Positions 24,162 through 32,969 of a DNA stretch of 42,412 nucleotides are shown piece after piece. The stretch covers positions 1 to 42,412 of the forward strand of contig JADIND010000114.1 in the NCBI GenBank assembly GCA_017694215.1. Direction: 5' to 3'. Under the pieces are notes generated by a model. It was not told the DNA's origin and did no database searches. It worked only from the letters and a program-made list of their open reading frames with translations. Origin of the DNA: Candidatus Scatousia excrementipullorum. GTDB lineage: Bacteria > Cyanobacteriota > Vampirovibrionia > Gastranaerophilales > Gastranaerophilaceae. Position 1 is the first letter of the stretch. Each line of letters opens with the position of its first letter. A program made the translations under genes and the position numbers.

Positions 24162-25025
24162 ATGGACGAATTTGACGATTTTCAACAGGATGAAATAATT
24201 GATCCGAAACGTCTTGTAAACAAGGTTCGGAAAAAAAGAAAATTGCGTAAAGGCCGCAAAAAACAAAGCGTTTTTCGTGGATTCTTTCGTTTTGTTCTGA
24301 CAATAATTTTTCTTTGCGGATTTGTTTATATTTCTAAAATGCCGCAATGGTATCTGCCGAAAGATGCATTCACAAAACCTAACGGGAAATCCGTTGTTGT
24401 TATTAATAACAGAATTGTAAAGACGCAAAAAATATTTTCAATATTAAAAAATGTCGAAGTGCCGAATGTTCCTATATATATGGCTAAAACCCAGTATATA
24501 AAACAGGAAATAGAAAAACTTGCTCCGGTAAAAGAAGCGTATGTAAGAAGGTATGCTTTTCCGGCCAGATTACAAATTATCTTGAAAGAAAGAATTCCTG
24601 TAGTTACAGTGTCTCCTGATGTAAAAGTTCCTCCCGTTGCGGCATTTTCGGAAGACGGTGTTATGATGGGTAAAGAATTTCTTCCGTTAAATAAGGAATT
24701 TAAAACAATTCTGGTTTTGTCTTACGGTAATAAGGGTGATGATTACAAAAAATGGAACGGGCAAAAGATAAAAACTTTTGAAAAGATAGTTAAATATATT
24801 GAAACCTATTCAAAAGAGAATGTTGAATTCATAGATTACCGCAACCCACAGGATGTTTATGTAAAAATAGAAACAGTGAATATCAGACTCGGTAAACTTG
24901 ATGAAAATGTGTTTAAACGTCTTGAAAAACTTCCGTCACTTTTACCCCAGGTAAAACTTATGGACAGTAAAATTAAATACCTTGATATGAGCTGGGAAAA
25001 AGTAAACTATTTAAAACTTGAGTAA
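24162..25025 (+). CDS. ftsQ: Cell division protein FtsQ (POTRA domain)
   Basis: Bitopic inner-membrane divisome protein linking FtsA/FtsK side and FtsL/FtsB/FtsW side. 287 residues from the ATG at 24162; an in-frame GTG at 24156 is less likely. There is a basic cytoplasmic N-terminus (KVRKKRKLRKGRKK), one membrane helix (about 45-63), then the POTRA domain (about 80-150, with IKQEIEKLAPVKEAYVRR and LQIILKERIPV), then the beta domain. The sequence is weakly conserved; identity comes from layout and position after ddl. ftsA and ftsZ do not follow; nadE does. Confidence 0.88.
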   Translation: MDEFDDFQQDEIIDPKRLVNKVRKKRKLRKGRKKQSVFRGFFRFVLTIIFLCGFVYISKMPQWYLPKDAFTKPNGKSVVVINNRIVKTQKIFSILKNVEVPNVPIYMAKTQYIKQEIEKLAPVKEAYVRRYAFPARLQIILKERIPVVTVSPDVKVPPVAAFSEDGVMMGKEFLPLNKEFKTILVLSYGNKGDDYKKWNGQKIKTFEKIVKYIETYSKENVEFIDYRNPQDVYVKIETVNIRLGKLDENVFKRLEKLPSLLPQVKLMDSKIKYLDMSWEKVNYLKLE

Positions 25026-25048
25026 CGTTTGTTAGCAAAGGAGAAAAA

Positions 25049-26455
25049 ATGAAAATAACATTAGCACAGGTTAAATACAGAACTGCGGATTTCGTTTTTA
25101 ATTATAATCAAATATTATCGGTATCAGAGAGAGCGGATTCTGACCTTGTAATTTTTCCACAGGCAGGATTGGAAGATACCGGCGGAAAAGATATGCTTTA
25201 TGATGAAAAATGCAATATTGCCCAGTCTGATATGTATGAAAAACTTGCCGAAAAGAATTTTCCTTTTGCAATTCTGATAGGTGATGTGCTGATTAATAAC
25301 GGAGAAGTCGCTCTTTCTACTGACGGATTTTACGAAATTGCTGATAAAAAAGTTTTTGTGGCAGATTTTTTTAATGCGGATGTTGAGTGCGATTTGTATG
25401 TCCTTGCAAAGAACCGTTATTACACAATGAACAGCTATAAAAATTTTGTAGAAAGCATCAACAATAAAACAGATTTCATATTCGTAAGTTCAACAGGTAT
25501 GGCAGATGCCGATATTTATGCGGGCGGAAGTTTTGTAAAAAACAAGAACGGTGTACTTGTTATGCAGATGCCTCTGTGTAAGGACTCCGTTGAAGTTGTG
25601 GATTTTTCTCATTCAATAGATTTTCATGATGTTCCTAAAGAACAGCAGATTATAGATGTGACGACATTTGCACTGAAAGAATACTGTGAATGTGCGGGAT
25701 TTTCAAAGGTTGTTCTGGGGCTTTCCGGCGGTATTGACAGTGCTTTGACTGCGGTTCTTGCCGTTAAGGCTCTCGGTGCGGATAACGTCCTGGGAATACT
25801 TATGCCTAGTATGTTTTCATCAGAAGGCAGCATTACGGACAGTCTTCTTCTTGCTCAAAATCTTGGTCTAGAAACAATAAAAGAACCAATTACCGGATTG
25901 TTTGATACGTTTATGAAAGATAGAGAACGGCTGCACGATTTAGCGGAAGAAAATCTGCAGGCAAGATTAAGGGCATTAATTTTGATGTTTTATTCAAACC
26001 GTGATAACAGATTGCTTCTCTCTACTGGGAACAAGTCCGAAAGTGCAATGGGATTCGGGACTTTATACGGAGATCTGGCAGGCGGGTACAATATGATTTG
26101 CGACCTTACAAAGACTAATGTTTATAAAGTTTCAAATTATATTAATAAAGACGGCGAAATTATTCCGCAGGCGATTATTGATAAAGCTCCGTCAGCGGAA
26201 CTTCATCCGGGGCAGAAAGATCAGGACAGGCTTCCTGAATATGCTGTATTGGATGATATTATTGAGATGTATCTTGAACAGAGTCTTCCGCAGGAAGAAA
26301 TTTATGAAAAATATGACCGGACAATCGTGGATGAAGTTGTAAGGAAAATTTACAGAATGCAATTTAAGCGTCATCAGGGATGCCTCGGGGTAAGACTGAC
26401 AGAAAAAGCGTTTTGCGGTGGTGTAAATCTTCCTGTTGTTCAGAAAATGTACTGA
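25049..26455 (+). CDS. nadE: NAD+ synthetase with a degenerate glutaminase domain
   Basis: Last step of NAD synthesis: adenylates deamido-NAD and amidates it. 468 residues, shorter than the usual glutamine-dependent form (about 540-580). The C-terminal synthetase domain is intact: GLSGGIDSAL (P-loop, 224-233), STGNKSESAMGFGTLYGDLAGG and KAPSAELHPGQKDQD. The N-terminal nitrilase-like domain (about 1-195) lost its catalytic triad. The Glu of the FPE motif is Gln38 (VIFPQAGL), and neither the catalytic Lys motif nor the Cys (CEDxW) segment is recognisable. It therefore should use free ammonia, with the remnant domain kept for folding or docking. GGAG lies 7 bases before the ATG, 23 bases after ftsQ. 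Confidence 0.9.
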   Translation: MKITLAQVKYRTADFVFNYNQILSVSERADSDLVIFPQAGLEDTGGKDMLYDEKCNIAQSDMYEKLAEKNFPFAILIGDVLINNGEVALSTDGFYEIADKKVFVADFFNADVECDLYVLAKNRYYTMNSYKNFVESINNKTDFIFVSSTGMADADIYAGGSFVKNKNGVLVMQMPLCKDSVEVVDFSHSIDFHDVPKEQQIIDVTTFALKEYCECAGFSKVVLGLSGGIDSALTAVLAVKALGADNVLGILMPSMFSSEGSITDSLLLAQNLGLETIKEPITGLFDTFMKDRERLHDLAEENLQARLRALILMFYSNRDNRLLLSTGNKSESAMGFGTLYGDLAGGYNMICDLTKTNVYKVSNYINKDGEIIPQAIIDKAPSAELHPGQKDQDRLPEYAVLDDIIEMYLEQSLPQEEIYEKYDRTIVDEVVRKIYRMQFKRHQGCLGVRLTEKAFCGGVNLPVVQKMY

Positions 26456-26464
26456 TTCAAAAAT

Positions 26465-29068
26465 TTATATACTGAATCTTAAACCGAACATTAGAGCGAT
26501 ACCGTTTCTGCCGCCGTTACGTATCATTGTTTCGACAAATCCGGTCAATCGTTCTCCCCAGCGTTTTTGAACACCGAGGCCATACTGTACATAAGGTTTA
26601 ACAGATAATTCAGGCAGGTAAACATCATTTGCACGAAATCTGGTATCATCAATAATATTCCATATAAATGATACACTAATATATGGTTGAAGATAGTTTT
26701 TAAAATTTCCGATTAACTTTATCTGAGGTTCAATATGTATCGCATGAAGCGGATCCGCATTATAATCCACTCCCGAAGAAGCCGTGTAATCAAATGTATT
26801 CACAAATGTATAAGACATTAAAAGGCTTGGTTGAATTATAAGCTTTCTATCAAATGTTTCAAAGTTATAACCTGTTTTTTCCGCAATACCCGTATTCAAC
26901 ATGGCAAAATCATCATGCCCGAAATCTGTTGAGGCTTCCGCAACATTTGCTCCGACATTTGCAGTCCATATAGTAAAGAACTTACCTTTATAAAAAGCGG
27001 CATCTGCACCGATTAAACCGCCGTTATTATAAATACTGTTACCGTTAAAAGCCTGATGGGAGCCGTTATATGCCGCATATCCTCCATACAAAGTTTTCCA
27101 TCCGTCTTTTAAATCCACAAGCCCGCTTTCTACACCGATTAAACTCCCGTAACTGACATTTGAAACATCCGGACCGTTTTTCAGTTGAACTTTCTCAAAA
27201 GTAGTATATGGCTTAAACCATACACCGTTTCTTTGTTCAGGCATATATAACGGTGAAAAAGGAATTTGTCCGCCGGCAGAGGCCGTTTTATTTTCAATAT
27301 TAAAACCGAGTCTTGCATCCGGAGGGGCAATCATTACCATATCCAGATTTGAAAACACATTTTTATAAGTCTCTATTTGCGTAAGATATCCTGCAAGCTG
27401 TGCTGCTACAGCAGGAATAAAAACAGAAGAATTAAAGCCCTGACGTGAAAATTCAAAATTACCGTCTCCTGCATTGTAGCTTGAAAAATAATCGTAAATA
27501 GGTGTTTTTATTGTTGTATTGTTATAGCTTACATAATCTTTTAATACTGAATCTGCAAAAGGGATTGAAATATATTGCCCTTCAGGAGTCCCTTCAAGAG
27601 CCAAATTCCTGACAAAGAGCGAGCCGCTGCCCGATAGAGAATCTGCGTTAATTCTGTCCATTGTATTTGTATTAAAATCCACATCGGGATAAATATTTGC
27701 AGTACCGTTAAGATTTAAATTTCCAAAATTAACATTGTTTATCCGGCTGTTTTGCATATTAAAATTTATATTGTTACCGAAATTTGTATTGACCGAATTA
27801 AAGTAACTGGCGTCTGCAAGAAGATTTAAAGTCCCTCCGTTAAAATTAAAAGTACCTGTATAATTTTCGTTCTTCCCTCCGAGATTAAGCGTACCGGAAT
27901 CATTTTTGTTTAAAGTTCCCAAGCCGCTTATGCCGCTTAAAACATTTGTAGTTCCGCCGCCGTTAAAATCAATTATGCCCGTATCCGTATTGTGAATGTC
28001 ATTTAAATCACCGGCTCTGTCATAATTATTTTGAAAGGTTGCATTTTCAATTATAAATTGACCGGAATTATATACGGCTCCGCCGTTTCCCTGCGGAACG
28101 GAAGATATAATAGTATTATCTTCAAGTGTAGAATTTTCAATTGTTAAAGTTCCGTTAGCAGCATTATATATGGCTCCGCCATCCCCGTATAAGGTCGTTT
28201 CAAGATAGTTATCTTTTATTAATGAATTGGTAATTGTAAGATTAGCCGTATTATATATAGCTCCGCCAAAACCTATAGAATTATTTCCGCCCGTTCCGTA
28301 ATTATTAGTAAGAGAACTGTTATTTATAGACATTTCACCGTCATTAAATAATGCTCCGCCGTATGATACAGCATTTCCTGTAGCTTCCGCATAATTTCCG
28401 TCGAAAGTAGTGTTGTTTATTGTAACAATGCCTCTATTATATAAAGCTCCGCCATAAGGAAACAAGCTTCCTGTTGAATAATTATTTTTAAATTCACTGT
28501 TATTTATGGTCATAACAGCAGTATTTCCCGATTGATAACCATTTGCTACGGCTCCGCCATATGAAGCAGCTCCGTTTGTGTAATTGGCTTCAAACAGTGT
28601 ATTATCAATATTAACAGTACCGCCGTTAAGATTATATACGGCACCGCCAACTCCAAAATTTACATTGTTGGCATCAACAAAATTTCCGAAAAAGTCGGAA
28701 TTGTTTATATCTGCACTTCCACCGCTGTTAAATATTGCTCCGGCAAACTTTGAACGATTATACTCCTGTCCCTGACAGTTTCTTATCCCCACTTCATTAA
28801 ACAGGCTGTCCTGGTTAAGTACAAATCCCCCAAATTCATTATCCCCGTAAATATAATGATTATGACCTTCAAAATTAATATCTAAATTGATAAAATGATT
28901 CCCTATCGTTTCGTCCGAAAATAAATCATTTGTAAATTCAATCGTGTCACCGCTTACAGGATTTGAGTCTATTAACTGGGTAAAAGTTGACACCTGTATG
29001 TCATTTGCATTTGCCTTCAAGGCAATGAACATAAAGATAACTAACAAAAATTTTTGACAAAGTTTCAT
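26465..29068 (-). CDS. Autotransporter with Chlamydia-Pmp-like GGA/FxxN repeats
   Basis: 867 residues. The signal peptide is MKLCQKFLLVIFMFIALKANA. The passenger (about 60-360) carries eight repeats with GGA(I/V/L)xN (for example GGAVYN, GGALFN, GGAIYN) paired with NNS and FxxN or LxxN (FEAN, FKNN, FDGN, LTNN). This is the pattern of chlamydial polymorphic membrane proteins and predicts a right-handed beta-helix. Residues about 370-520 are Asn/Gly-rich helix rungs. The last about 270 residues form an autotransporter barrel ending in FGLRFSI with a C-terminal hydrophobic pattern. It is surface-exposed and probably an adhesin. It is convergent with nadE and divergent from the 29231 gene. Confidence 0.88.
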   Translation of the reverse strand: MKLCQKFLLVIFMFIALKANANDIQVSTFTQLIDSNPVSGDTIEFTNDLFSDETIGNHFINLDINFEGHNHYIYGDNEFGGFVLNQDSLFNEVGIRNCQGQEYNRSKFAGAIFNSGGSADINNSDFFGNFVDANNVNFGVGGAVYNLNGGTVNIDNTLFEANYTNGAASYGGAVANGYQSGNTAVMTINNSEFKNNYSTGSLFPYGGALYNRGIVTINNTTFDGNYAEATGNAVSYGGALFNDGEMSINNSSLTNNYGTGGNNSIGFGGAIYNTANLTITNSLIKDNYLETTLYGDGGAIYNAANGTLTIENSTLEDNTIISSVPQGNGGAVYNSGQFIIENATFQNNYDRAGDLNDIHNTDTGIIDFNGGGTTNVLSGISGLGTLNKNDSGTLNLGGKNENYTGTFNFNGGTLNLLADASYFNSVNTNFGNNINFNMQNSRINNVNFGNLNLNGTANIYPDVDFNTNTMDRINADSLSGSGSLFVRNLALEGTPEGQYISIPFADSVLKDYVSYNNTTIKTPIYDYFSSYNAGDGNFEFSRQGFNSSVFIPAVAAQLAGYLTQIETYKNVFSNLDMVMIAPPDARLGFNIENKTASAGGQIPFSPLYMPEQRNGVWFKPYTTFEKVQLKNGPDVSNVSYGSLIGVESGLVDLKDGWKTLYGGYAAYNGSHQAFNGNSIYNNGGLIGADAAFYKGKFFTIWTANVGANVAEASTDFGHDDFAMLNTGIAEKTGYNFETFDRKLIIQPSLLMSYTFVNTFDYTASSGVDYNADPLHAIHIEPQIKLIGNFKNYLQPYISVSFIWNIIDDTRFRANDVYLPELSVKPYVQYGLGVQKRWGERLTGFVETMIRNGGRNGIALMFGLRFSI

Positions 29069-29117
29069 AAAAATATTTTATTTTTTTATTGATAAGTTGA
29101 TATTAACCGTATGACCA

Positions 29118-29150
29118 GTCTTTCATGCATATTTTAGTTATCTGAAAGAC
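29118..29150. promoter_or_regulatory. Inverted repeat in the divergent promoter region
   Basis: GTCTTTCA (29118-29125) and TGAAAGAC (29143-29150) are perfect 8-bp arms with a 17-base centre. TTGACA at 29154-29159 follows at once, pointing toward the reductase gene. A plausible regulatory site between the autotransporter and the reductase, although no good -10 box was found at 17 bases. Confidence 0.45.
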
Positions 29151-29230
29151 GAATTGACATATATAATTTTTTTTGCATTAAAGTTGATATAGAGAATTAG
29201 AAATGAATAAAAATTTAGGAGAAAAGGATT

Positions 29231-30886
29231 ATGCGTACTGTAATTGTCGGCGGAGGAGCATGCGGAGCAAGCTGTGCCGCAAGGTTAAGAAGGCTGGATG
29301 AGACTGCGGAAATTATTATTCTGGAAGCAACGGATGAGATTTCAATAGCAAATTGCGGACTGCCTTATTACTGTTCAGACGTAATTAACGGAAGAGATAA
29401 GATGATTGTTGCAAAACCTGACACATTTAAAAATCTTCTGAATGTAGAAGTACGTTTTAATTCAAAAGTCACTGCAATTAATAAAAATAAAAAGACTGTA
29501 ACCGTTAATCATGATTACGAATTAAGTTATGACAATCTTGTGCTTGCACCGGGGGCAAGTCCTGTAAAACCACCGATTCCGGGTATTGATAATAAAAAGA
29601 TTTTTACTGTACGCACACTTCGTGACGCGGATATGATAAAAATGCATATCAAATCCGCAAATGCAAAAAATGCTGTAGTAATTGGCGGAGGGTTTATCGG
29701 CGTTGAAATGGCGGAAAATCTTGTGACAATGGGGCTTAAGACAACGGTGGTTGAAGCGGCTTCACAGATTCTTGCCCCGTTTGATAAAGATATGATGGCT
29801 CTTGCCCATAACGAAATGAGAGATAAAGGATGCAAATTAATCTTTAATGACGGAGTAAAAGCATTTACCGAAAACGAAATAGAACTTGCTTCCGGAAGAC
29901 ATATTCCTTACGATATTGCAATTCTCGGAATCGGCGTTCAGCCTGACACACAAATAGTTAAAGAAGCAGACTTGGAAACAGGATTGAACGGACTTATAAA
30001 AGTAAATGAATTTTTACAAACCTCGGATGAAAATATATGGGCAGGCGGTGATGCGGTTGAAGATATAGATTTTGTAACAGGCAAATCCGCAATGATACCG
30101 ATGGCCGGCCCTGCAAACAGACATGGCAGGCTGATTGCAGATAATATTACTGCCGCAGCCGCAGGAAAAGAAAAAACTTCGTTTAAACCGGTTCTCGGAA
30201 CTTCAGTTGCTAAAATATTCAACAAAACATTTGCGTGCAGCGGTAAAAATGAAAAACAGCTTATTAAAGAAGGTATCAAATACATCAAAAATATTACACA
30301 AACAAATGACCATGCAGGTTACTATCCGAATGCAAGACCTTTATATGTAAAATTGTTATTTACCGAGGAAGGAAAAATCCTCGGAGTTCAAGCAGCCGGA
30401 TACGAAGGCGTAGAAAAAAGAGTTGATGTTATTGCCACAGTTATGAGATTGAACGGTAACATACAGGATTTGATAGATGCTGAACTTTCTTATGCTCCGC
30501 CGTATTCAAGTGCTAAAGATCCCGTCAATATTGCAGGTATGTCCGCTCAAAACATTCTTGACGGACTATATAAACCTGCATTTTTTGAAGATGTAAAAGA
30601 TTCCCTGCTTATTGATGTCAGAGTCGAAGAAATGTTTAATACTAAAACAATAGACGGGGCAATTTCTGTTCCGGCGGTTCAGATGAGAAAAAGATTCAAT
30701 GAAATTCCGCGGGATAAAAAGGTCGTGCTATTTTGTAACAGAGGCTTTACAAGCTATGTTGCAATAAGAATCCTAAACCAGCTTGGTTTCAATAATCTTT
30801 ACTCATTGTGCGGAGGAATTAATCTGTATTCGGAAATACTTAAAGATAAAAAAGCAGACAGAACCGATGAAAAATTGCCTGTTTGA
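29231..30886 (+). CDS. CoA-disulfide/persulfide reductase with rhodanese domain
   Basis: 551 residues. An FAD/NAD(P)H-dependent flavoprotein disulfide reductase (about 1-445) with VIVGGGACGASCAARL (FAD), the single active Cys42 in ANCGLPYYCSD, VVIGGGFIGVEMAENL (NAD) and IWAGGDAVED. It is fused to a rhodanese domain (about 450-540) with catalytic Cys502 in LFCNRGFTSY. Family members reduce CoA disulfide or polysulfide and persulfide, giving thiol redox or sulfur handling. AGGAG lies 8 bases before the ATG. No sulfur genes are adjacent. Choice between CoA-disulfide and persulfide reductase cannot be made from sequence alone. Confidence 0.9.
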   Translation: MRTVIVGGGACGASCAARLRRLDETAEIIILEATDEISIANCGLPYYCSDVINGRDKMIVAKPDTFKNLLNVEVRFNSKVTAINKNKKTVTVNHDYELSYDNLVLAPGASPVKPPIPGIDNKKIFTVRTLRDADMIKMHIKSANAKNAVVIGGGFIGVEMAENLVTMGLKTTVVEAASQILAPFDKDMMALAHNEMRDKGCKLIFNDGVKAFTENEIELASGRHIPYDIAILGIGVQPDTQIVKEADLETGLNGLIKVNEFLQTSDENIWAGGDAVEDIDFVTGKSAMIPMAGPANRHGRLIADNITAAAAGKEKTSFKPVLGTSVAKIFNKTFACSGKNEKQLIKEGIKYIKNITQTNDHAGYYPNARPLYVKLLFTEEGKILGVQAAGYEGVEKRVDVIATVMRLNGNIQDLIDAELSYAPPYSSAKDPVNIAGMSAQNILDGLYKPAFFEDVKDSLLIDVRVEEMFNTKTIDGAISVPAVQMRKRFNEIPRDKKVVLFCNRGFTSYVAIRILNQLGFNNLYSLCGGINLYSEILKDKKADRTDEKLPV

Positions 30887-30966
30887 TTTTTGTCTTTCGG
30901 GATTGGATTTCAGTAAAATATGAGTTATCATGTAATTAAAAGAGTTAATATTAAGGGACAAATGTT

Positions 30967-31773
30967 ATGAAATCAGTTAAAGAACTTGCAACGGAAAATA
31001 AAATTCAGGAAAGATTAAAAAACAATCCTGTTTGTTTGCAGCTTGTAAATTATCTATTTGCGGATGACGAACTGCAAGAAATGCAGGATTATGCAAACAA
31101 TGTATCTATAAGACGCCTCGGCTTTAACGATCACGGCCCTGTTCATATGCGGCAGGTTGTGGGTAATGCCATCAAAATGCTTAATATTCTTCATGATTCC
31201 GGAATAAAAACTTCACTCGAACAGGAAGAAGTCGGCACTTTTGAAGACAGTATGTGTGCTGTAATTCTTGCAGGTTTAATGCATGATTTGGGTATGTCAA
31301 TCGGACGTCAGGCTCATGAAGAAATGTCTGTTTTGCTTGCCAAACCTATTATTGAAAGAGCCCTGCTGCATGTATTTCCGGACAACCTTCATAAACGCGT
31401 AATTATCCGCTCCGTTGCAATGGAAGCTATAATAGGTCATATGTCATCCAGAAAAATCCACTCAATCGAGGCCGGAATTCTTCTTGTTGCTGACGGCTGT
31501 GACATGACTAAAGGAAGAGCACGAATTCCTCTTTCTATAAATACAGCCCCGAAAGTCGGAGATATTCATAAATATTCTGCTAATGCCATTAATCGTATCG
31601 GGATTCACCACGGAGAAAGAAAACCTATTAAAATTGATATTGAAATGTCCGGAGATGTCGGATTTTTCCAGATTGAAGAAGTCCTGCTTACAAAAATTGA
31701 CTCCAGCCCCGCAAAACAATATATTGAACTATATGCCGGTGTAACCGGTCAGGAACGCAAATGTTATCTCTAA
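30967..31773 (+). CDS. HD-domain metal-dependent phosphohydrolase
   Basis: 268 residues, cytoplasmic. HD signature: HGPVH (His56, His60), then LAGLMHDLGM (His106, Asp107), and downstream HMSSRKIHS and a VADGCDMTKGR Asp. The C-terminal region (about 200-265) is a small beta domain of unknown role. The substrate is unknown: HD enzymes cut phosphate mono- and diesters including nucleotides. A ribosome-type AGGG lies before the ATG. It reads toward alr with a 58-base gap. Confidence 0.85.
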   Translation: MKSVKELATENKIQERLKNNPVCLQLVNYLFADDELQEMQDYANNVSIRRLGFNDHGPVHMRQVVGNAIKMLNILHDSGIKTSLEQEEVGTFEDSMCAVILAGLMHDLGMSIGRQAHEEMSVLLAKPIIERALLHVFPDNLHKRVIIRSVAMEAIIGHMSSRKIHSIEAGILLVADGCDMTKGRARIPLSINTAPKVGDIHKYSANAINRIGIHHGERKPIKIDIEMSGDVGFFQIEEVLLTKIDSSPAKQYIELYAGVTGQERKCYL

Positions 31774-31831
31774 AAATTTTTCTCTGAATTTATTTGCATA
31801 TCTGAATTTAAAGTAATATAATAGTAAGGCT

Positions 31832-32953
31832 ATGAAAAATATCAGACAAACCAAAGTAAATATCTTGAGAGACTCATGGGTAGAGATTAATATAGAAAAC
31901 CTTGCACATAACGCAAAAGAATTCCGAAAACATGTTCCTGCAGACACAAAACTTCTTGCTGTCGTAAAAGCTGACGCATACGGTCACGGCTCCGTCATGC
32001 TGGCTCCTACACTTCTTGCTTCGGGCTTTGATATGCTGGGCGTTGCTTCTATTGATGAAGGTGTTGATTTAAGGAATGCCAAAATAAATTGTGACATTCT
32101 GGTTCTCGGGGCAGTTCCTGTCTGGGCAGTGGAAAGTGCAGTACAGGCAGATTTATCCATAGCTATTTTTTCTAAAGAACATCTTACTGCCTGTAAAAAT
32201 GCCTTTGAAAGAACTGGGACAAAGCCAAAAGTTCACATAAAATTAGATACCGGAATGAACCGAATAGGAGTTTCATTTGAAGATGCCGTTGAGTTCATAA
32301 AGGAGGCACAAAAAGCCGATTATCTTGATTTACAGGGAATATTCACCCACTTTGCAAATGCGGAAAACCGTGAAAAAACTCAAATGCAAATTGATAAATG
32401 GAATTCCGTTCTATCGCAGATTGACACAACCGGACTGCTGCTCCATATCCAGAATACGGTCGGAACAATGTGTTATAATGTGCCGAAATCAAACATGCGT
32501 CGGGTAGGAATAGCACTATACGGGTTATTAACCGATTTACCTGATAATAATGGATTTCACCCTGATTTAAGACCGGTAATGTCATTAAAAGGACGTATAG
32601 TGAATATTCATACCGCAAAAGACGGAGAAGGTGTAAGTTATTGCCATACATATACGGCAAAAGGCAACAGAAAAATTGCAACAATTCCGATAGGTTATGC
32701 TGACGGGGTTTCAAGAGGGCTGTCAAATAAGATTTCAGGAACACTTAACGGTCAACAGGTGCCGCAGGTCGGAAACATTACCATGGATCAGATGATGTTT
32801 GATATCACAGGAGTTGATGCTCAAATCGGAGATATCATAAGCCTTATTGACGATAAAAATACAATCGACAACTGGGCACAAATTCTCGGAACAATTAATT
32901 ATGAATTAACCTGCCGTTTGAAAGTAAGACTTCCAAGAGTTTACACAAGATAA
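31832..32953 (+). CDS. alr: Alanine racemase
   Basis: PLP enzyme interconverting L- and D-alanine, feeding Ddl (23199). 373 residues. PLP-binding Lys46 lies in VVKADAYGHG. KLDTGMNRIG, MRRVGIALYG and the C-terminal domain IPIGYADG with the second catalytic Tyr region, plus GNITMDQMMFD, are all present. TATAAT at 31817-31822 lies only 9 bases before the ATG, so the leader would be about 2-4 bases or none. Weak AAGG is present but too close. It starts a run with the dihydrolipoamide dehydrogenase gene (16 bases). Confidence 0.97.
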   Translation: MKNIRQTKVNILRDSWVEINIENLAHNAKEFRKHVPADTKLLAVVKADAYGHGSVMLAPTLLASGFDMLGVASIDEGVDLRNAKINCDILVLGAVPVWAVESAVQADLSIAIFSKEHLTACKNAFERTGTKPKVHIKLDTGMNRIGVSFEDAVEFIKEAQKADYLDLQGIFTHFANAENREKTQMQIDKWNSVLSQIDTTGLLLHIQNTVGTMCYNVPKSNMRRVGIALYGLLTDLPDNNGFHPDLRPVMSLKGRIVNIHTAKDGEGVSYCHTYTAKGNRKIATIPIGYADGVSRGLSNKISGTLNGQQVPQVGNITMDQMMFDITGVDAQIGDIISLIDDKNTIDNWAQILGTINYELTCRLKVRLPRVYTR

Positions 32954-32969
32954 TACGGAGAGAACATCC

